DNA of 64,000 bases from Ramlibacter monticola. Lineage in GTDB: Bacteria; Pseudomonadota; Gammaproteobacteria; Burkholderiales; Burkholderiaceae_C. The position numbers were made by a program, and so were the translations under genes. The stretch's first letter is position 1. Each line of letters starts with the position of its first letter. The notes beneath the pieces were generated by a model that saw only the letters and a program-made list of their open reading frames with translations, ran no database searches and was not told the origin of the DNA. The stretch covers positions 1-64,000 of the forward strand of contig NZ_JAEQNE010000007.1 of the NCBI RefSeq assembly GCF_016722785.1, given 5' to 3'. This document shows, piece after piece, positions 55,204 to 64,000 of the stretch.

Positions 55204-56029
55204 GGCGGCGCTCCCGGCGCCGCACCCGCCACTCGTTGAGCATGTACAGCGCCACGGAAAGGATGAAGGTCAAGCCGCCGGCGATCTCCAGGGCCAGGCT
55301 GTAGTCGACCCGGTAGGTGCCCGTCTTCGGGTCGTACACGGTGCAGAGGATGCGGATGCGGTCCACGAGCTCCGTGATCGCGCCCTGCGGCGGCAGCGGC
55401 TGGCGCGCGATCAGGTCCTTCAGGGCCTCGCCGAGCGTGTCCACCGCCGGCTGGTCCCCGTAGACCTGGCGCACGATGCGGCCCTGCGCATCCACCAGCG
55501 TGACCTGCAGCACGTGGTCGAAGCCGGCCGGCGTGGCGGCGTACAGGAAGCCGAACTCGCGCGTGAGGCGTTCCACGACGGCGGCGGGCGCGCTGAGGAA
55601 GTCCCAGTTGGCCCGCACGATGCGGTGCTGCGCCGCGAAGGCCTTGAGCGCCTGCGGCGAGTCGGCCGGCTGGTTGAATCCGATGCTGAGCACCTGGAAC
55701 TGGCGCTCGCCGAAGCGTGCTTCCAGCGCCCGCACCGATTCGTCGAGCGCGCGCGTGGCGGCGGGGCAGGCCTGGAAACAGCCGGTGTAGACGAAGCTCA
55801 CCAGCAGCGGCCGGCCGTGGAAGGCGGCCAGGCGCACGGGCCGGCCCTCGCGATCGAGCAGGTCGAAGTCGGCCACCGTGCGCCCGAGCGCCGCCTGGCT
55901 GGCGCGCAGGGCTTCGGTGCGATCGAGCACCGGAAGCTCCTGCGCCGCGGCGAACGACGGCGCCAGCAGCAGCGCCGCGGCCGCCCGGCGGAGGGCGGCA
56001 CGCCAGCAGATGCGGTGCCGTGTTCGCAT
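55178..56029 (-). CDS. SCO1/SenC-family copper chaperone with C-terminal membrane anchor
   Basis: About 283 aa from MRTRHRICWR at 56029. A signal-like N-terminus is followed by a thioredoxin fold with the copper site CFQACP near residue 90 and the distal His in GFDHVLQV. Unlike usual SCO proteins it has a C-terminal helix (EIAGGLTFILSVALYMLNEW) and a basic tail. SCO proteins load CuA of subunit II, which is intact in this operon. Confidence 0.88.
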   Translation of the reverse strand: MRTRHRICWRAALRRAAAALLLAPSFAAAQELPVLDRTEALRASQAALGRTVADFDLLDREGRPVRLAAFHGRPLLVSFVYTGCFQACPAATRALDESVRALEARFGERQFQVLSIGFNQPADSPQALKAFAAQHRIVRANWDFLSAPAAVVERLTREFGFLYAATPAGFDHVLQVTLVDAQGRIVRQVYGDQPAVDTLGEALKDLIARQPLPPQGAITELVDRIRILCTVYDPKTGTYRVDYSLALEIAGGLTFILSVALYMLNEWRVRRRERRRASLPARA

Positions 56030-56036
56030 GGGCTTG

Positions 56037-56933
56037 CTATCGCAGCAGGGCGTCCGCCGTGGCGGCGAGCAGCAGGGCACTCAGCTGCACCAGCGAGGCG
56101 AAGAAGCAGCCCAGCGCGGAGGACCGGCCGGGGCTGCGCGCCAGCCGCCCGGCCTGGCGCAGGAACCAGGCGCCGCCGCCCGCCGCGCCGAGCCCGTAGA
56201 TCCAGCCGGCTCCGCAGGCGAGCGGCAGCAGCGAGGCCGCGACCAGGGCGAGCGTGCTGCCGAACACGATGCGCGCCGCCCGCGCGTCGCCCACCACGAC
56301 CGGCAGCATGGGCACCCCCGCCTGCTGGTAGTCGCTGCGGTTGGCGATCGCGAGGCTCCAGAAGTGCGGCGGGGTCCAGAGGAACAGCACCAGTGCCAGC
56401 AGCCAGCCCTGCGGGCCGGGCAGCGGGTCGGCCGCGGCCGCGCCGGCCAGCACCGCGAAGCTGCCGGCCAGGCCGCCGATCACGATGTTCCAGTGCGTGC
56501 GGCGCTTCAGCCACAAGGTGTAGACCACGCCGTAGAAGAACGCGCCGAGGAACACGTAGGCGGCCGCCGCGGCGTTGAGGCAGGCCCAGGCCGCGCCCAC
56601 GGCGCCGGCCAGCAGCAGCGCGAACAGCAGCAGCCACGCCGGGTGGTGCGGCAGCGCGCCGGTGGCGAAGGGCCGCCGGCGCGTGCGCGCCATCCTCCGG
56701 TCCGACTCGTGCTCCGCGTAGTGGTTGAACGCCCCCGCGCTGGCGGAGGCGACGAGCACCGACAGCGCGAGCACCAGCACCTGGACGCCATCGAGCCGCG
56801 CACCCGGCGTGACGGCCAGGCCCACCAGCGCGGTGACCATGATCAGCACGCCGATGCGCAGCTTGAACAGCGACAGCACTTCGCGCGCCAGCAGCAGTCC
56901 GCGCGGCCTGGCGAGGAGGGCGGTGGTGGTCAT
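56037..56933 (-). CDS. ctaB: Protohaem IX farnesyltransferase (haem O synthase)
   Basis: A 298-aa UbiA-family enzyme with about eight helices. Prenyl-diphosphate motifs are NHYAEHESDRRMARTRRRP and the second loop ANRSDYQQAGVPMLP, with FLWTPPHFWSLA between. It makes haem O, which CtaA (encoded divergently) converts to haem A. Lies between subunit I and SCO genes and presumably serves this enzyme. Confidence 0.93.
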   Translation of the reverse strand: MTTTALLARPRGLLLAREVLSLFKLRIGVLIMVTALVGLAVTPGARLDGVQVLVLALSVLVASASAGAFNHYAEHESDRRMARTRRRPFATGALPHHPAWLLLFALLLAGAVGAAWACLNAAAAAYVFLGAFFYGVVYTLWLKRRTHWNIVIGGLAGSFAVLAGAAAADPLPGPQGWLLALVLFLWTPPHFWSLAIANRSDYQQAGVPMLPVVVGDARAARIVFGSTLALVAASLLPLACGAGWIYGLGAAGGGAWFLRQAGRLARSPGRSSALGCFFASLVQLSALLLAATADALLR

Positions 56934-56946
56934 GGGCCGCCTCCGC

Positions 56947-58680
56947 TCAGCTCAGGCCCCAGAGCTGGCCGAGGTACTTCCAGTTGATGAAGTAGTACAG
57001 CACGAAGGCCAGCAGGAACAGCATCGCGAGCATGAAGGTGCCCGGAGCCGCGAAACCCGCGGAACCGTAGGTCTGCGCCACCACCGTGGGCGCGGCGCGC
57101 GGCACCGGCGTCGCCGCGCCGACCGCCGCGCCGCCTTCGAGCTTCTTGCCGAACAGCAGCGAGCCCACCGTCACCAGGATGTAGATGCCGCCGCCCGCGA
57201 TGGCCGCCACGCCGGCGATGCCGACCAGGCCCATCATCAGGTAGGCCGCGCCCGGCCACTCGTAGGCGAGTGCCGCGCCCTGGAAGGCCATGTCCCAGTG
57301 GCGGCGCGAGACGCCCAGCGTGCCGGCGCCCATCATCACCAGGCAGAAGAAGTACATCGACAGGCCGAACAGCCAGGGCTGCAGCTTCGCAAGTTTCGGC
57401 AGGAAGATCTCGCGCTTGAACAGCACCGGGATCAGGAAGTAGGTGAGCGCCATGAAGGACAGCGTGGTGCCCACGACGACCGTGGCGTGGAAGTGGCCCG
57501 GCACGTAGATCGTGTTGTGGATCAGCATGTTCAGCTGCTCGGTGCCCATCATCACGCCCGAGATGCCGCCCAGGAAGCCGAAGCCCACCAGCGCGATCGC
57601 CACGCCGGAGAACACCGGGTCGCCCCAGGGCGCCTTGCGCAGCCACTCGAACAGGCCCCGGGTGTAGCCCTTCTGGCGCTGCGCCACCTCGATCGCGCCG
57701 GGAATCGTGAGGCCATGGATCATCGACGCCAGCACCGCGAAGTACATGAAGTAGCTGGTGTTGACCACCTTCCAGCCGGTGGACATGCCCGGGTCGGCCA
57801 GCAGGTGGTGCGCGCTCGCCAGCTGCAGGAACAGGATGTACAGCAGGAAGGCGCCGCGGCTCACCCGCTCGGACATCGGCTTGGCGCCGAAAGCGATCGC
57901 CGCCACCGCGTACCAGATCGAGATGTGCGCCGACACGTTGATCTGCTGCGAGGAGTGCCCGAAGGCCCACCAGATCGTGCGGTACATCAACGGGTCGACC
58001 TCCTTCACCAGCCCGACGGACATCAGGAAGGTCGGGATCAGGATGATCGCGCCGGAGGCGATGGTGAACACCGCGATGATCGCGGCGGTGATGGCACCGA
58101 AGGTCACCAGCGGCACCGAGCCTTCGTAGGTGCGTTCGCGCTTCGCGACCACCAGCGTGCCGAAGAAGACGAAGCAGCCGATCAGCGCGCCGACGGCGAA
58201 CAGGATCAGGCCGAGGTAGAAGGCGGGCGACGCCATCATCGGCACGTAGGACGTCATCATCACGCTGGAGCCGCCCTGGAACACCGCCACGTTGTTCGTG
58301 ACGGCGCCGATCAGCATCAGCGCGAAGGCGAGCCATGCCATGTTGGGCGTGGCGAGCCGGCAGCGCAGCAGGGTCGACGAACAGAAGTACAGCACCGCCA
58401 TCTCGAAGAAGATGATCCAGAAGATCAGCATGTCGATGCCGTGGGCGGTGAGCACCATGTAGAAGGTGTCGGCGGCGAGCCAGTGGATGGCGGGCCAGCG
58501 CGTGAGCACGACGCCGATGGCCAGCAGGCCGCCCACGAGCAGGGCGACCACCGCCGTGACGGCGTTGACGATCATCAGGCGCTCGGCGCGGGCCTCGAAC
58601 TGCAGGCCGCTGCGCGGGCAGGTGCGGTAGGTGGTGACGGCCCCGGGCGAAGCGGGCGGGGCGGGCAGGACGGCGGACAT
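56947..58680 (-). CDS. B-type heme-copper subunit I lacking the catalytic Tyr (candidate NO reductase, NorY-like)
   Basis: A 577-aa, about 14-helix protein. Low-spin haem ligands are His80 (LTAHGIDM) and His398; the high-spin haem ligand is His396 (VPGHFHAT). CuB ligands are His242 and the doublet His291/His292 (AHHLLADPG). In oxygen-reducing B-type enzymes the helix VI motif is GHPxVY, whose Tyr is cross-linked to the CuB His; here it is GHSSQQ, with Gln246 at the Tyr position. Heme-copper enzymes without that Tyr are generally NO reductases. Order CuA subunit, subunit I, SCO recalls the norS-norY-senC cluster of ammonia oxidisers. Metal sites seen directly; NO reduction inferred. Confidence 0.85.
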   Translation of the reverse strand: MSAVLPAPPASPGAVTTYRTCPRSGLQFEARAERLMIVNAVTAVVALLVGGLLAIGVVLTRWPAIHWLAADTFYMVLTAHGIDMLIFWIIFFEMAVLYFCSSTLLRCRLATPNMAWLAFALMLIGAVTNNVAVFQGGSSVMMTSYVPMMASPAFYLGLILFAVGALIGCFVFFGTLVVAKRERTYEGSVPLVTFGAITAAIIAVFTIASGAIILIPTFLMSVGLVKEVDPLMYRTIWWAFGHSSQQINVSAHISIWYAVAAIAFGAKPMSERVSRGAFLLYILFLQLASAHHLLADPGMSTGWKVVNTSYFMYFAVLASMIHGLTIPGAIEVAQRQKGYTRGLFEWLRKAPWGDPVFSGVAIALVGFGFLGGISGVMMGTEQLNMLIHNTIYVPGHFHATVVVGTTLSFMALTYFLIPVLFKREIFLPKLAKLQPWLFGLSMYFFCLVMMGAGTLGVSRRHWDMAFQGAALAYEWPGAAYLMMGLVGIAGVAAIAGGGIYILVTVGSLLFGKKLEGGAAVGAATPVPRAAPTVVAQTYGSAGFAAPGTFMLAMLFLLAFVLYYFINWKYLGQLWGLS

Positions 58681-58690
58681 CGTGGGGCTC

Positions 58691-59230
58691 CTACTTCACG
58701 TAGATGCGGCCCACCATCGTGTGATGGTTGATCCCGCAGTATTCGTTGCAGACGATGGAGAAGGTGCCCGACTGGTTGGGCGTGACCTTCACGACGTGTT
58801 CGTAGCCCGGCACCACCTGGATGTTGATGTTGGCGGGCTGCAGCGAGAAGCCGTGGTTGTAGTCCATGGCCGTGAGATGCAGCCGGTAGGTCTTGCCCTT
58901 TTCCAGCTCCAGCATCGGCCACCAGGACCACAGGCGCGCGATCAGGTAGACGTCGACGTCCGCCGGCGGCGCGACCACCGGGATCTTCTGGTCCGTCTCG
59001 GTGCGCACGGTGTACTTGTCCACCATCGCCTGCGTCTTCGCCGAGAACTTCTCCGGCGTGGTCTTGTAGGTCTCGGTGGAGAGGTTCTGGCGCCCGTAGG
59101 CATGCCAGTAGATCATCATGATGAACATCACCATGCACCACGCGAAGGCGATGGCGATCCAGGTTCCCTCGACGCGGTCCAGCGGATGCTTCCACCAGAG
59201 CCGGTCGGCCGGCGGCAGGATGGCGCTCAT
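58691..59230 (-). CDS. Heme-copper subunit II with CuA site (NorS/CoxB-like)
   Basis: A 179-aa protein with one N-terminal anchor helix (IAIAFAWCMVMFIMMIYWHA) and a cupredoxin domain. CuA ligands are complete: His in AMDYNHGFSL and CNEYCGINHHTM (Cys-x3-Cys-x3-His-x2-Met). It accepts electrons from a cytochrome c or cupredoxin. Short length and motif match B-type (ba3-like) subunit II. It sits ten bases before subunit I. Confidence 0.92.
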   Translation of the reverse strand: MSAILPPADRLWWKHPLDRVEGTWIAIAFAWCMVMFIMMIYWHAYGRQNLSTETYKTTPEKFSAKTQAMVDKYTVRTETDQKIPVVAPPADVDVYLIARLWSWWPMLELEKGKTYRLHLTAMDYNHGFSLQPANINIQVVPGYEHVVKVTPNQSGTFSIVCNEYCGINHHTMVGRIYVK

Positions 59231-59239
59231 GGGGGCCTC

Positions 59240-59389
59240 CTACTTCGCGACCGGGATGGTCAGGATGTCGATCACGCCCCAGAGCGTGTAGACGACCATC
59301 GGGATCAGCACGCCCAGGAACAGCAGCAGGAAGGGGTTGTCCAGCAGCTGCTGCATGAAGGGGACGTCACCCGTTTCATCGTGGTCCAT
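59240..59389 (-). CDS. Small single-helix subunit (IIa-like)
   Basis: A 49-aa membrane protein with one helix (FLLLFLGVLIPMVVYTLWGV). GGAGACAAGAC precedes the ATG at 59389. Position directly before the CuA subunit, as in B-type enzymes where a small subunit IIa supplies the missing first helix of subunit II. First gene of the operon. Confidence 0.8.
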   Translation of the reverse strand: MDHDETGDVPFMQQLLDNPFLLLFLGVLIPMVVYTLWGVIDILTIPVAK

Positions 59390-59448
59390 GTCTTGTCTCC
59401 TCTCGTGTGTTTCTGGGTGAATGTTTTTCCGACGCTTCTGGTCGGATA

Positions 59449-59462
59449 TTGATCTGAAGCAA
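59449..59462. promoter_or_regulatory. FNR/DNR-type box upstream of the heme-copper operon
   Basis: TTGAT-CTGA-AGCAA matches the FNR/ANR/DNR consensus TTGAT-N4-ATCAA at nine of ten positions. Its centre is about 66 bases before the small-subunit ATG, leaving room for a -41.5 activator position. It is equally placed between the operon and divergent ctaA, so it may control both under low oxygen or NO. Confidence 0.6.
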
Positions 59463-59530
59463 GGAGTGGTTGCTTCGGCGCGCGCCCGCAGGGAGAACCC
59501 TGCGTGGCGCGCGCGCCGCACGCCCCTACG

Positions 59531-60382
59531 ATGCGCCGCATGTCCACAGGAGCCGCGAGGCTTTCCACGGTGCGCAGGATCGCTGTCGCCTGCGCGGTGC
59601 TGATGCTCGCCATCACGAGCCTGAGCGCCTACATCCGGATGGCGCGCATCGGCCTGGGATGCGCGCCCTGGCCGCAGTGCTACGTGCAGCGGGCGACGAT
59701 GCCGACCGAGGCGGTGGCGGCCCTCGATGGCGACGCCGTGGTAGCGGCGCGCATCGCGCACCGCGTCACCACATCGGCGGCCATGCTGCTGATCGTCGCG
59801 CTGTTGTTCAAGACGCTCGCGCAGCAGCCGGTGCTGCGCAGCCAGGGCCGGCTGGCACTGGCGCTGCTGGGGGTCGCACTCTTTCTCGCCGTGCTCGGGC
59901 GCATGGCCGGCGATTCGCGCTGGCCGCCGGTCATCCTGGGCAACCTGCTGGGAGGCTTCGCCATGTTCGCGCTCAGCGTGCGCCTGGTGCAGGCTGCGAG
60001 TCCGGGTCCGGCGCCCGCCATGGGAACACGGGGTCTGCGGCCCTGGCTCATCGTCGCGCTGGGGCTGGGTCTGCTGCAGGCAGGGCTGGGGGCCATGGGG
60101 AGCGGAGAGCATGTGGCGCACGGATGCGGCGAATCGGCGCTGTGCGGACTGCACCGCATGGCCGGTGTCGCGGTGGGCGCGGCCTTGCTCGCGCTGGGTG
60201 TCGCGGCGTGGCGCGCCGGTCTGCGCGCAGGAGCCGCCATCGGCTTGCTGGCGGTGCTGCAGGTCGGCATCGGATGGCTGCTGGCGGGCGAGGTGGCACC
60301 GCTGGTGCTGGCGCTCGCACACAACTTCCTCGCGGCGCTGCTGCTGGCGCTGCTGGCATCGCTGCTGCCGCCGCGCGCCTGA
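59531..60382 (+). CDS. ctaA: CtaA-family haem A synthase, variant
   Basis: About 283 aa (ATG 59531; ATG 59540 also possible; no clear ribosome binding site). Eight helices. Haem-ligand His are in RIAHRVTTS, GLHRMAGVA and LAHNFLAAL, but the fourth (usual HL in helix 4) is Asn in VILGNLLGG. Both Cys pairs are kept (GCAPWPQC, GCGESALC). It should convert haem O to haem A for the neighbouring enzyme. Divergent from that operon across the FNR-type box. Confidence 0.85.
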   Translation: MRRMSTGAARLSTVRRIAVACAVLMLAITSLSAYIRMARIGLGCAPWPQCYVQRATMPTEAVAALDGDAVVAARIAHRVTTSAAMLLIVALLFKTLAQQPVLRSQGRLALALLGVALFLAVLGRMAGDSRWPPVILGNLLGGFAMFALSVRLVQAASPGPAPAMGTRGLRPWLIVALGLGLLQAGLGAMGSGEHVAHGCGESALCGLHRMAGVAVGAALLALGVAAWRAGLRAGAAIGLLAVLQVGIGWLLAGEVAPLVLALAHNFLAALLLALLASLLPPRA

Positions 60383-60436
60383 ACAACGTCACTCGCGTCA
60401 GGGTCACTCCCCGGCTCGCGTGAAGCGTGCCTAGAA

Positions 60437-60459
60437 TAGATGCACATAAAATGCATCTT
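60437..60459. promoter_or_regulatory. NsrR-type palindrome upstream of the FmdE-suf operon
   Basis: The right half AAATGCATCTT is identical to the NsrR half-site, and the left half TAGATGCACAT matches AAGATGCATTT at 8 of 11, around a one-base centre. This is the spacing of the beta/gamma-proteobacterial NsrR site. It ends 36 bases before the first ATG, suitable for repression released by NO. Confidence 0.7.
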
Positions 60460-60495
60460 TAACCTCCGGACCACGGAGACGAGGTCGAGACCGCG

Positions 60496-61126
60496 ATGAC
60501 CCAGGAACCCAACTCCTCCTTTCCGTCGTTCTTCCGTGAAGCGCCCACGATCCGGGTGCACGACCCGCTGGCGAGCTTCCTCGGCGCCGGCGACGGCTTC
60601 ATCGAGTACGGCTACGCCGACGCGGTCAAGCTGGCGGGACATTCCTGTCCCACGGTGGCCTCGGCCTTCCTCATGACGCGCGCCGCGCTGGCCGCGCTGT
60701 ATCCGGACACCGCGCCCCGGCGTGGCGAACTGCGGGTGGAGCTGCGCGAGCCGCTGGAGGAGGGCGTAACTGGCGTCATCGGCAATGTTGCGGGCTTCCT
60801 CACCGGTGCTGCCGGTGACGGCGGATTCCAGGGCATCGCCGGTCGCTTCGGTCGGAGGCGCCTGCTCGCCTTCGGCGTGGCGATGGAGCCGCAGCTGCGG
60901 GTCACCCGGCTCGACTCGGGCGCGAGCGTCGGCGTGTCGGCGCGCATCGACCGGGTCGCGGGCGATCCGCGCCTGCGCCAACTGATGCCGCGCTGCGTAG
61001 GGGGAATCGCGAGCGCGGAGGAGCTGGCCCTGTTCGGCTCGCTCTGGCAGGAGCGCGTCCGGCGGCTCCTCCTGGAGCATGCCGACGACCCCGAAGTGAT
61101 CGCCGTGCAGCACGAGGAATCCCTCC

Positions 61127-61134
<8 letters not shown>
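60496..61134 (+). CDS. FmdE-like domain protein, first gene of the suf operon
   Basis: A 212-aa cytoplasmic protein. Residues about 28-115 resemble the FmdE fold: [20 protein letters not shown] (GHxCP metal-binding motif), followed by [12 protein letters not shown] and [19 protein letters not shown]. Besides the GHxCP Cys it has one more Cys (LMPRCVGG). No catalytic function is known for this group. It overlaps sufB by eight bases and shares the NsrR-type operator, suggesting a role in NO-related Fe-S or metal handling. Confidence 0.6.
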
Positions 61135-62581
<1,447 letters not shown>

Positions 62582-62623
62582 AACGACATGGCCCTGCATC
62601 GCAACACCAAGGATCACACCCCG

Positions 62624-63394
62624 ATGAACACTTCGACAAGCCTGCTGGAAGTGCGCGACCTGCGCGTGGCCGTGGGCGAGCACACCGTGCTGCAGTCCGT
62701 TTCGCTGCAGGTCGCGGCCGGCGCCGTGGTCGTGCTGATGGGCGCGAACGGCAGCGGCAAGAGCTCGCTGGGCCTCGCGCTCGCCGGACACCCGCGTTAC
62801 CGCGTGACGGGTGGCAGCGCGCGCCTGGCCGGCGAGGACCTGCTGGCGATGGGCGTGGAACAGCGGGCCCGGGCGGGGCTGTTCCTGTCCTTCCAGGCTC
62901 CTCCCGACATTCCCGGCGTGAAGAACAACCTGTTCGTGCGCACGGCGGTGAATGCGGTGCGCGAAGCGCGCGGCGAAGCGCCGCTCGATGCGTTCGACTT
63001 CCTCGGCGCGGCGCGCCAGACGGCGGCGCGCGTGGGCCTGCCCGATGCGATGCTCAACCGGCCGGTCAACGACGGCTTCTCCGGCGGCGAGCGCAAGCGC
63101 AACGAGTTGCTGCAGCTGGCGCTGCTGCGGCCGCGCCTCGCCATCCTGGACGAGATCGACTCCGGCATGGACGTCGACGGCGTGCGTGCGGTCCTCGACC
63201 TGGTCGCGAGCCTGCGCGCGCAAGGCACGGGCTTTCTCGTGATCTCGCATTACCAGCAGATGATCGAGTCGCTGGCGCCGGACGCCGTGCTGCGGCTGGA
63301 GCAGGGCCGCATCGCCGAAAGCGGCGACCTCGCGCTGGCCCGCGCCATCGCCCGCACCGGCTACGCGCGGACTGCCGAAGCGGCGGTGGCGTGA
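62624..63394 (+). CDS. sufC: Fe-S assembly ATPase SufC
   Basis: About 256 aa from MNTSTSLLEV (AAGGAT upstream; ATG 62588 would add 12 residues). Walker A is GANGSGKSS, then the SufC-specific LSFQAPPDIPGVKNN, signature FSGGERKRNELLQ, Walker B LAILDEIDSGMD and ISHYQQM. It drives cluster assembly on SufBD. Confidence 0.95.
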   Translation: MNTSTSLLEVRDLRVAVGEHTVLQSVSLQVAAGAVVVLMGANGSGKSSLGLALAGHPRYRVTGGSARLAGEDLLAMGVEQRARAGLFLSFQAPPDIPGVKNNLFVRTAVNAVREARGEAPLDAFDFLGAARQTAARVGLPDAMLNRPVNDGFSGGERKRNELLQLALLRPRLAILDEIDSGMDVDGVRAVLDLVASLRAQGTGFLVISHYQQMIESLAPDAVLRLEQGRIAESGDLALARAIARTGYARTAEAAVA

Positions 63395-63396
63395 TC

Positions 63397-64000
63397 ATGG
63401 ACATGGCCTGCGACGAAGCGCTGCTGGCACGGGAGCACCTGCTCACCCACGGCTGGATCGCGCCGGGAGTGGAGTCCTTCCGTCATCTGCCGCCGCCGGG
63501 CGTCTCTGCCTGGCTGGGCGGCGGCGAGCTCGCGGATGCGGGTGACATGCGGGGCGGCTGGACTTTCGACTCGCTGCCCGGAGGGACGTCCGGCAACTTG
63601 CAGGTGCGATTGCTGGACGCCCGGGATGCCCGCCAGCGGCAGCAGTTGCTGGCGGACCTGGCGCCGCCAGCCGACGACGAGGCCGCACCGTTCGCCTGGG
63701 CGCACCGCGCACTGCTGCAGCGCGGCCTGCGGCTGGAGATTGCGGCGGGCGCCGAGACGACCTGGCTGCACCTCGCGCACCAGCCTTCGCTGCCGGTGGA
63801 GGCGCCGCTCCTGGTCCTGGACGTGCACCCGGGCGCCCGCTGCGTGCTGCTCGAAGCGCACGCGCCGGCGGCCGCGCCGGGGCTCGTGCAGAACCTGCAG
63901 GTGCACGTGCGCCTGGGCGCCGGCGCGAGCCTGCAGCACCTGCGCATCGTGCGGCCCGGGGCCGGCGAGCAGAGGGCCCACCAGGTCCACCTCCGGGCCG
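63397..64000 (+). CDS. sufD: Fe-S assembly protein SufD, 5' part (runs off the window)
   Basis: An open frame of at least 201 codons from ATG 63397, two bases after the sufC stop. It begins MDMACDEALLAREHLLTHGW, and from about residue 90 has the SufBD-type beta-helix start (ETTWLHLAHQPSLPVEAPLL, VQNLQVHVRLGAGASLQHLR). SufD stabilises the scaffold and helps iron entry. The end, and any sufS/sufE, lie to the right. Confidence 0.85.
   Translation, partial: MDMACDEALLAREHLLTHGWIAPGVESFRHLPPPGVSAWLGGGELADAGDMRGGWTFDSLPGGTSGNLQVRLLDARDARQRQQLLADLAPPADDEAAPFAWAHRALLQRGLRLEIAAGAETTWLHLAHQPSLPVEAPLLVLDVHPGARCVLLEAHAPAAAPGLVQNLQVHVRLGAGASLQHLRIVRPGAGEQRAHQVHLRA

Overview
The window is high-GC, densely coded DNA with ATGA-type overlaps. 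Its gene content (urea ABC transporter, orphan Bug-type binding proteins, glyoxylate and aldarate catabolism, B-type heme-copper enzyme) and its comamonad-style GC-rich intergenic palindromes suggest a betaproteobacterium of the Burkholderiales, probably Comamonadaceae (Ramlibacter- or Variovorax-like). Genus is inference; there is no rRNA or other marker here.

Layout. 1-1.1 kb: remnant of an IS3-family element whose orfB is cut by the 5' end of an IS30-family transposase gene. 1.5-5.8 kb: a secreted hypothetical protein, a pdxA-like dehydrogenase with a Bug binding protein and a divergent LysR regulator, and a hemerythrin-like protein. 6-11.7 kb: urtABCDE urea transporter, with a REP-like palindrome read through inside urtC. 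11.8-14.4 kb: small proteins, an isolated ureD and a GlsB-type membrane protein. 14.4-23.7 kb: malic enzyme, the glyoxylate pathway gcl-hyi-glxR with a LysR gene and matching LysR-type palindromes, a REC protein and a 2-hydroxyacid dehydrogenase. 24 kb: a decayed Bug gene and tRNA-Leu(CAG). 24.2-29.9 kb: hydrolase, chemoreceptor, GlcG-like protein, lytic transglycosylase, NadM-Nudix. 29.9-41.8 kb: a complete oxidative route from uronates to 2-oxoglutarate (udh, lactonase, garD, gudD, kdgD, semialdehyde dehydrogenase) with a TRAP transporter, a Bug protein and a GntR regulator with its operators. 41.9-49.9 kb: CusF-like protein, AzlCD, a sulfite dehydrogenase pair, dipeptidase, GNAT, glycosyltransferase, RlpA and small proteins.

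The most unusual part is 49.9-64 kb. A nine-gene minus-strand operon encodes a B-type heme-copper enzyme with an intact CuA subunit but with Gln in place of the catalytic Tyr, heme O synthase, a SCO protein, a cytochrome b fused to two 4Fe-4S clusters and an MvhD-like domain, a membrane-anchored protein of unknown function, a second very divergent heme-copper-like subunit I, and a cytochrome b fused to a 2Fe-2S ferredoxin and a flavin/NAD(P)H reductase. An FNR/DNR-type box lies upstream, and a divergent ctaA follows. Next to it an FmdE-like gene plus sufBCD sits behind a near-perfect NsrR-type palindrome. Loss of the Tyr, the SCO partner and the two NO/anoxia-type operators together suggest a nitric-oxide-reducing (or NO-responsive) respiratory module with an adjacent Fe-S repair operon. 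The domain architectures are read directly from sequence; the NO function is inference.
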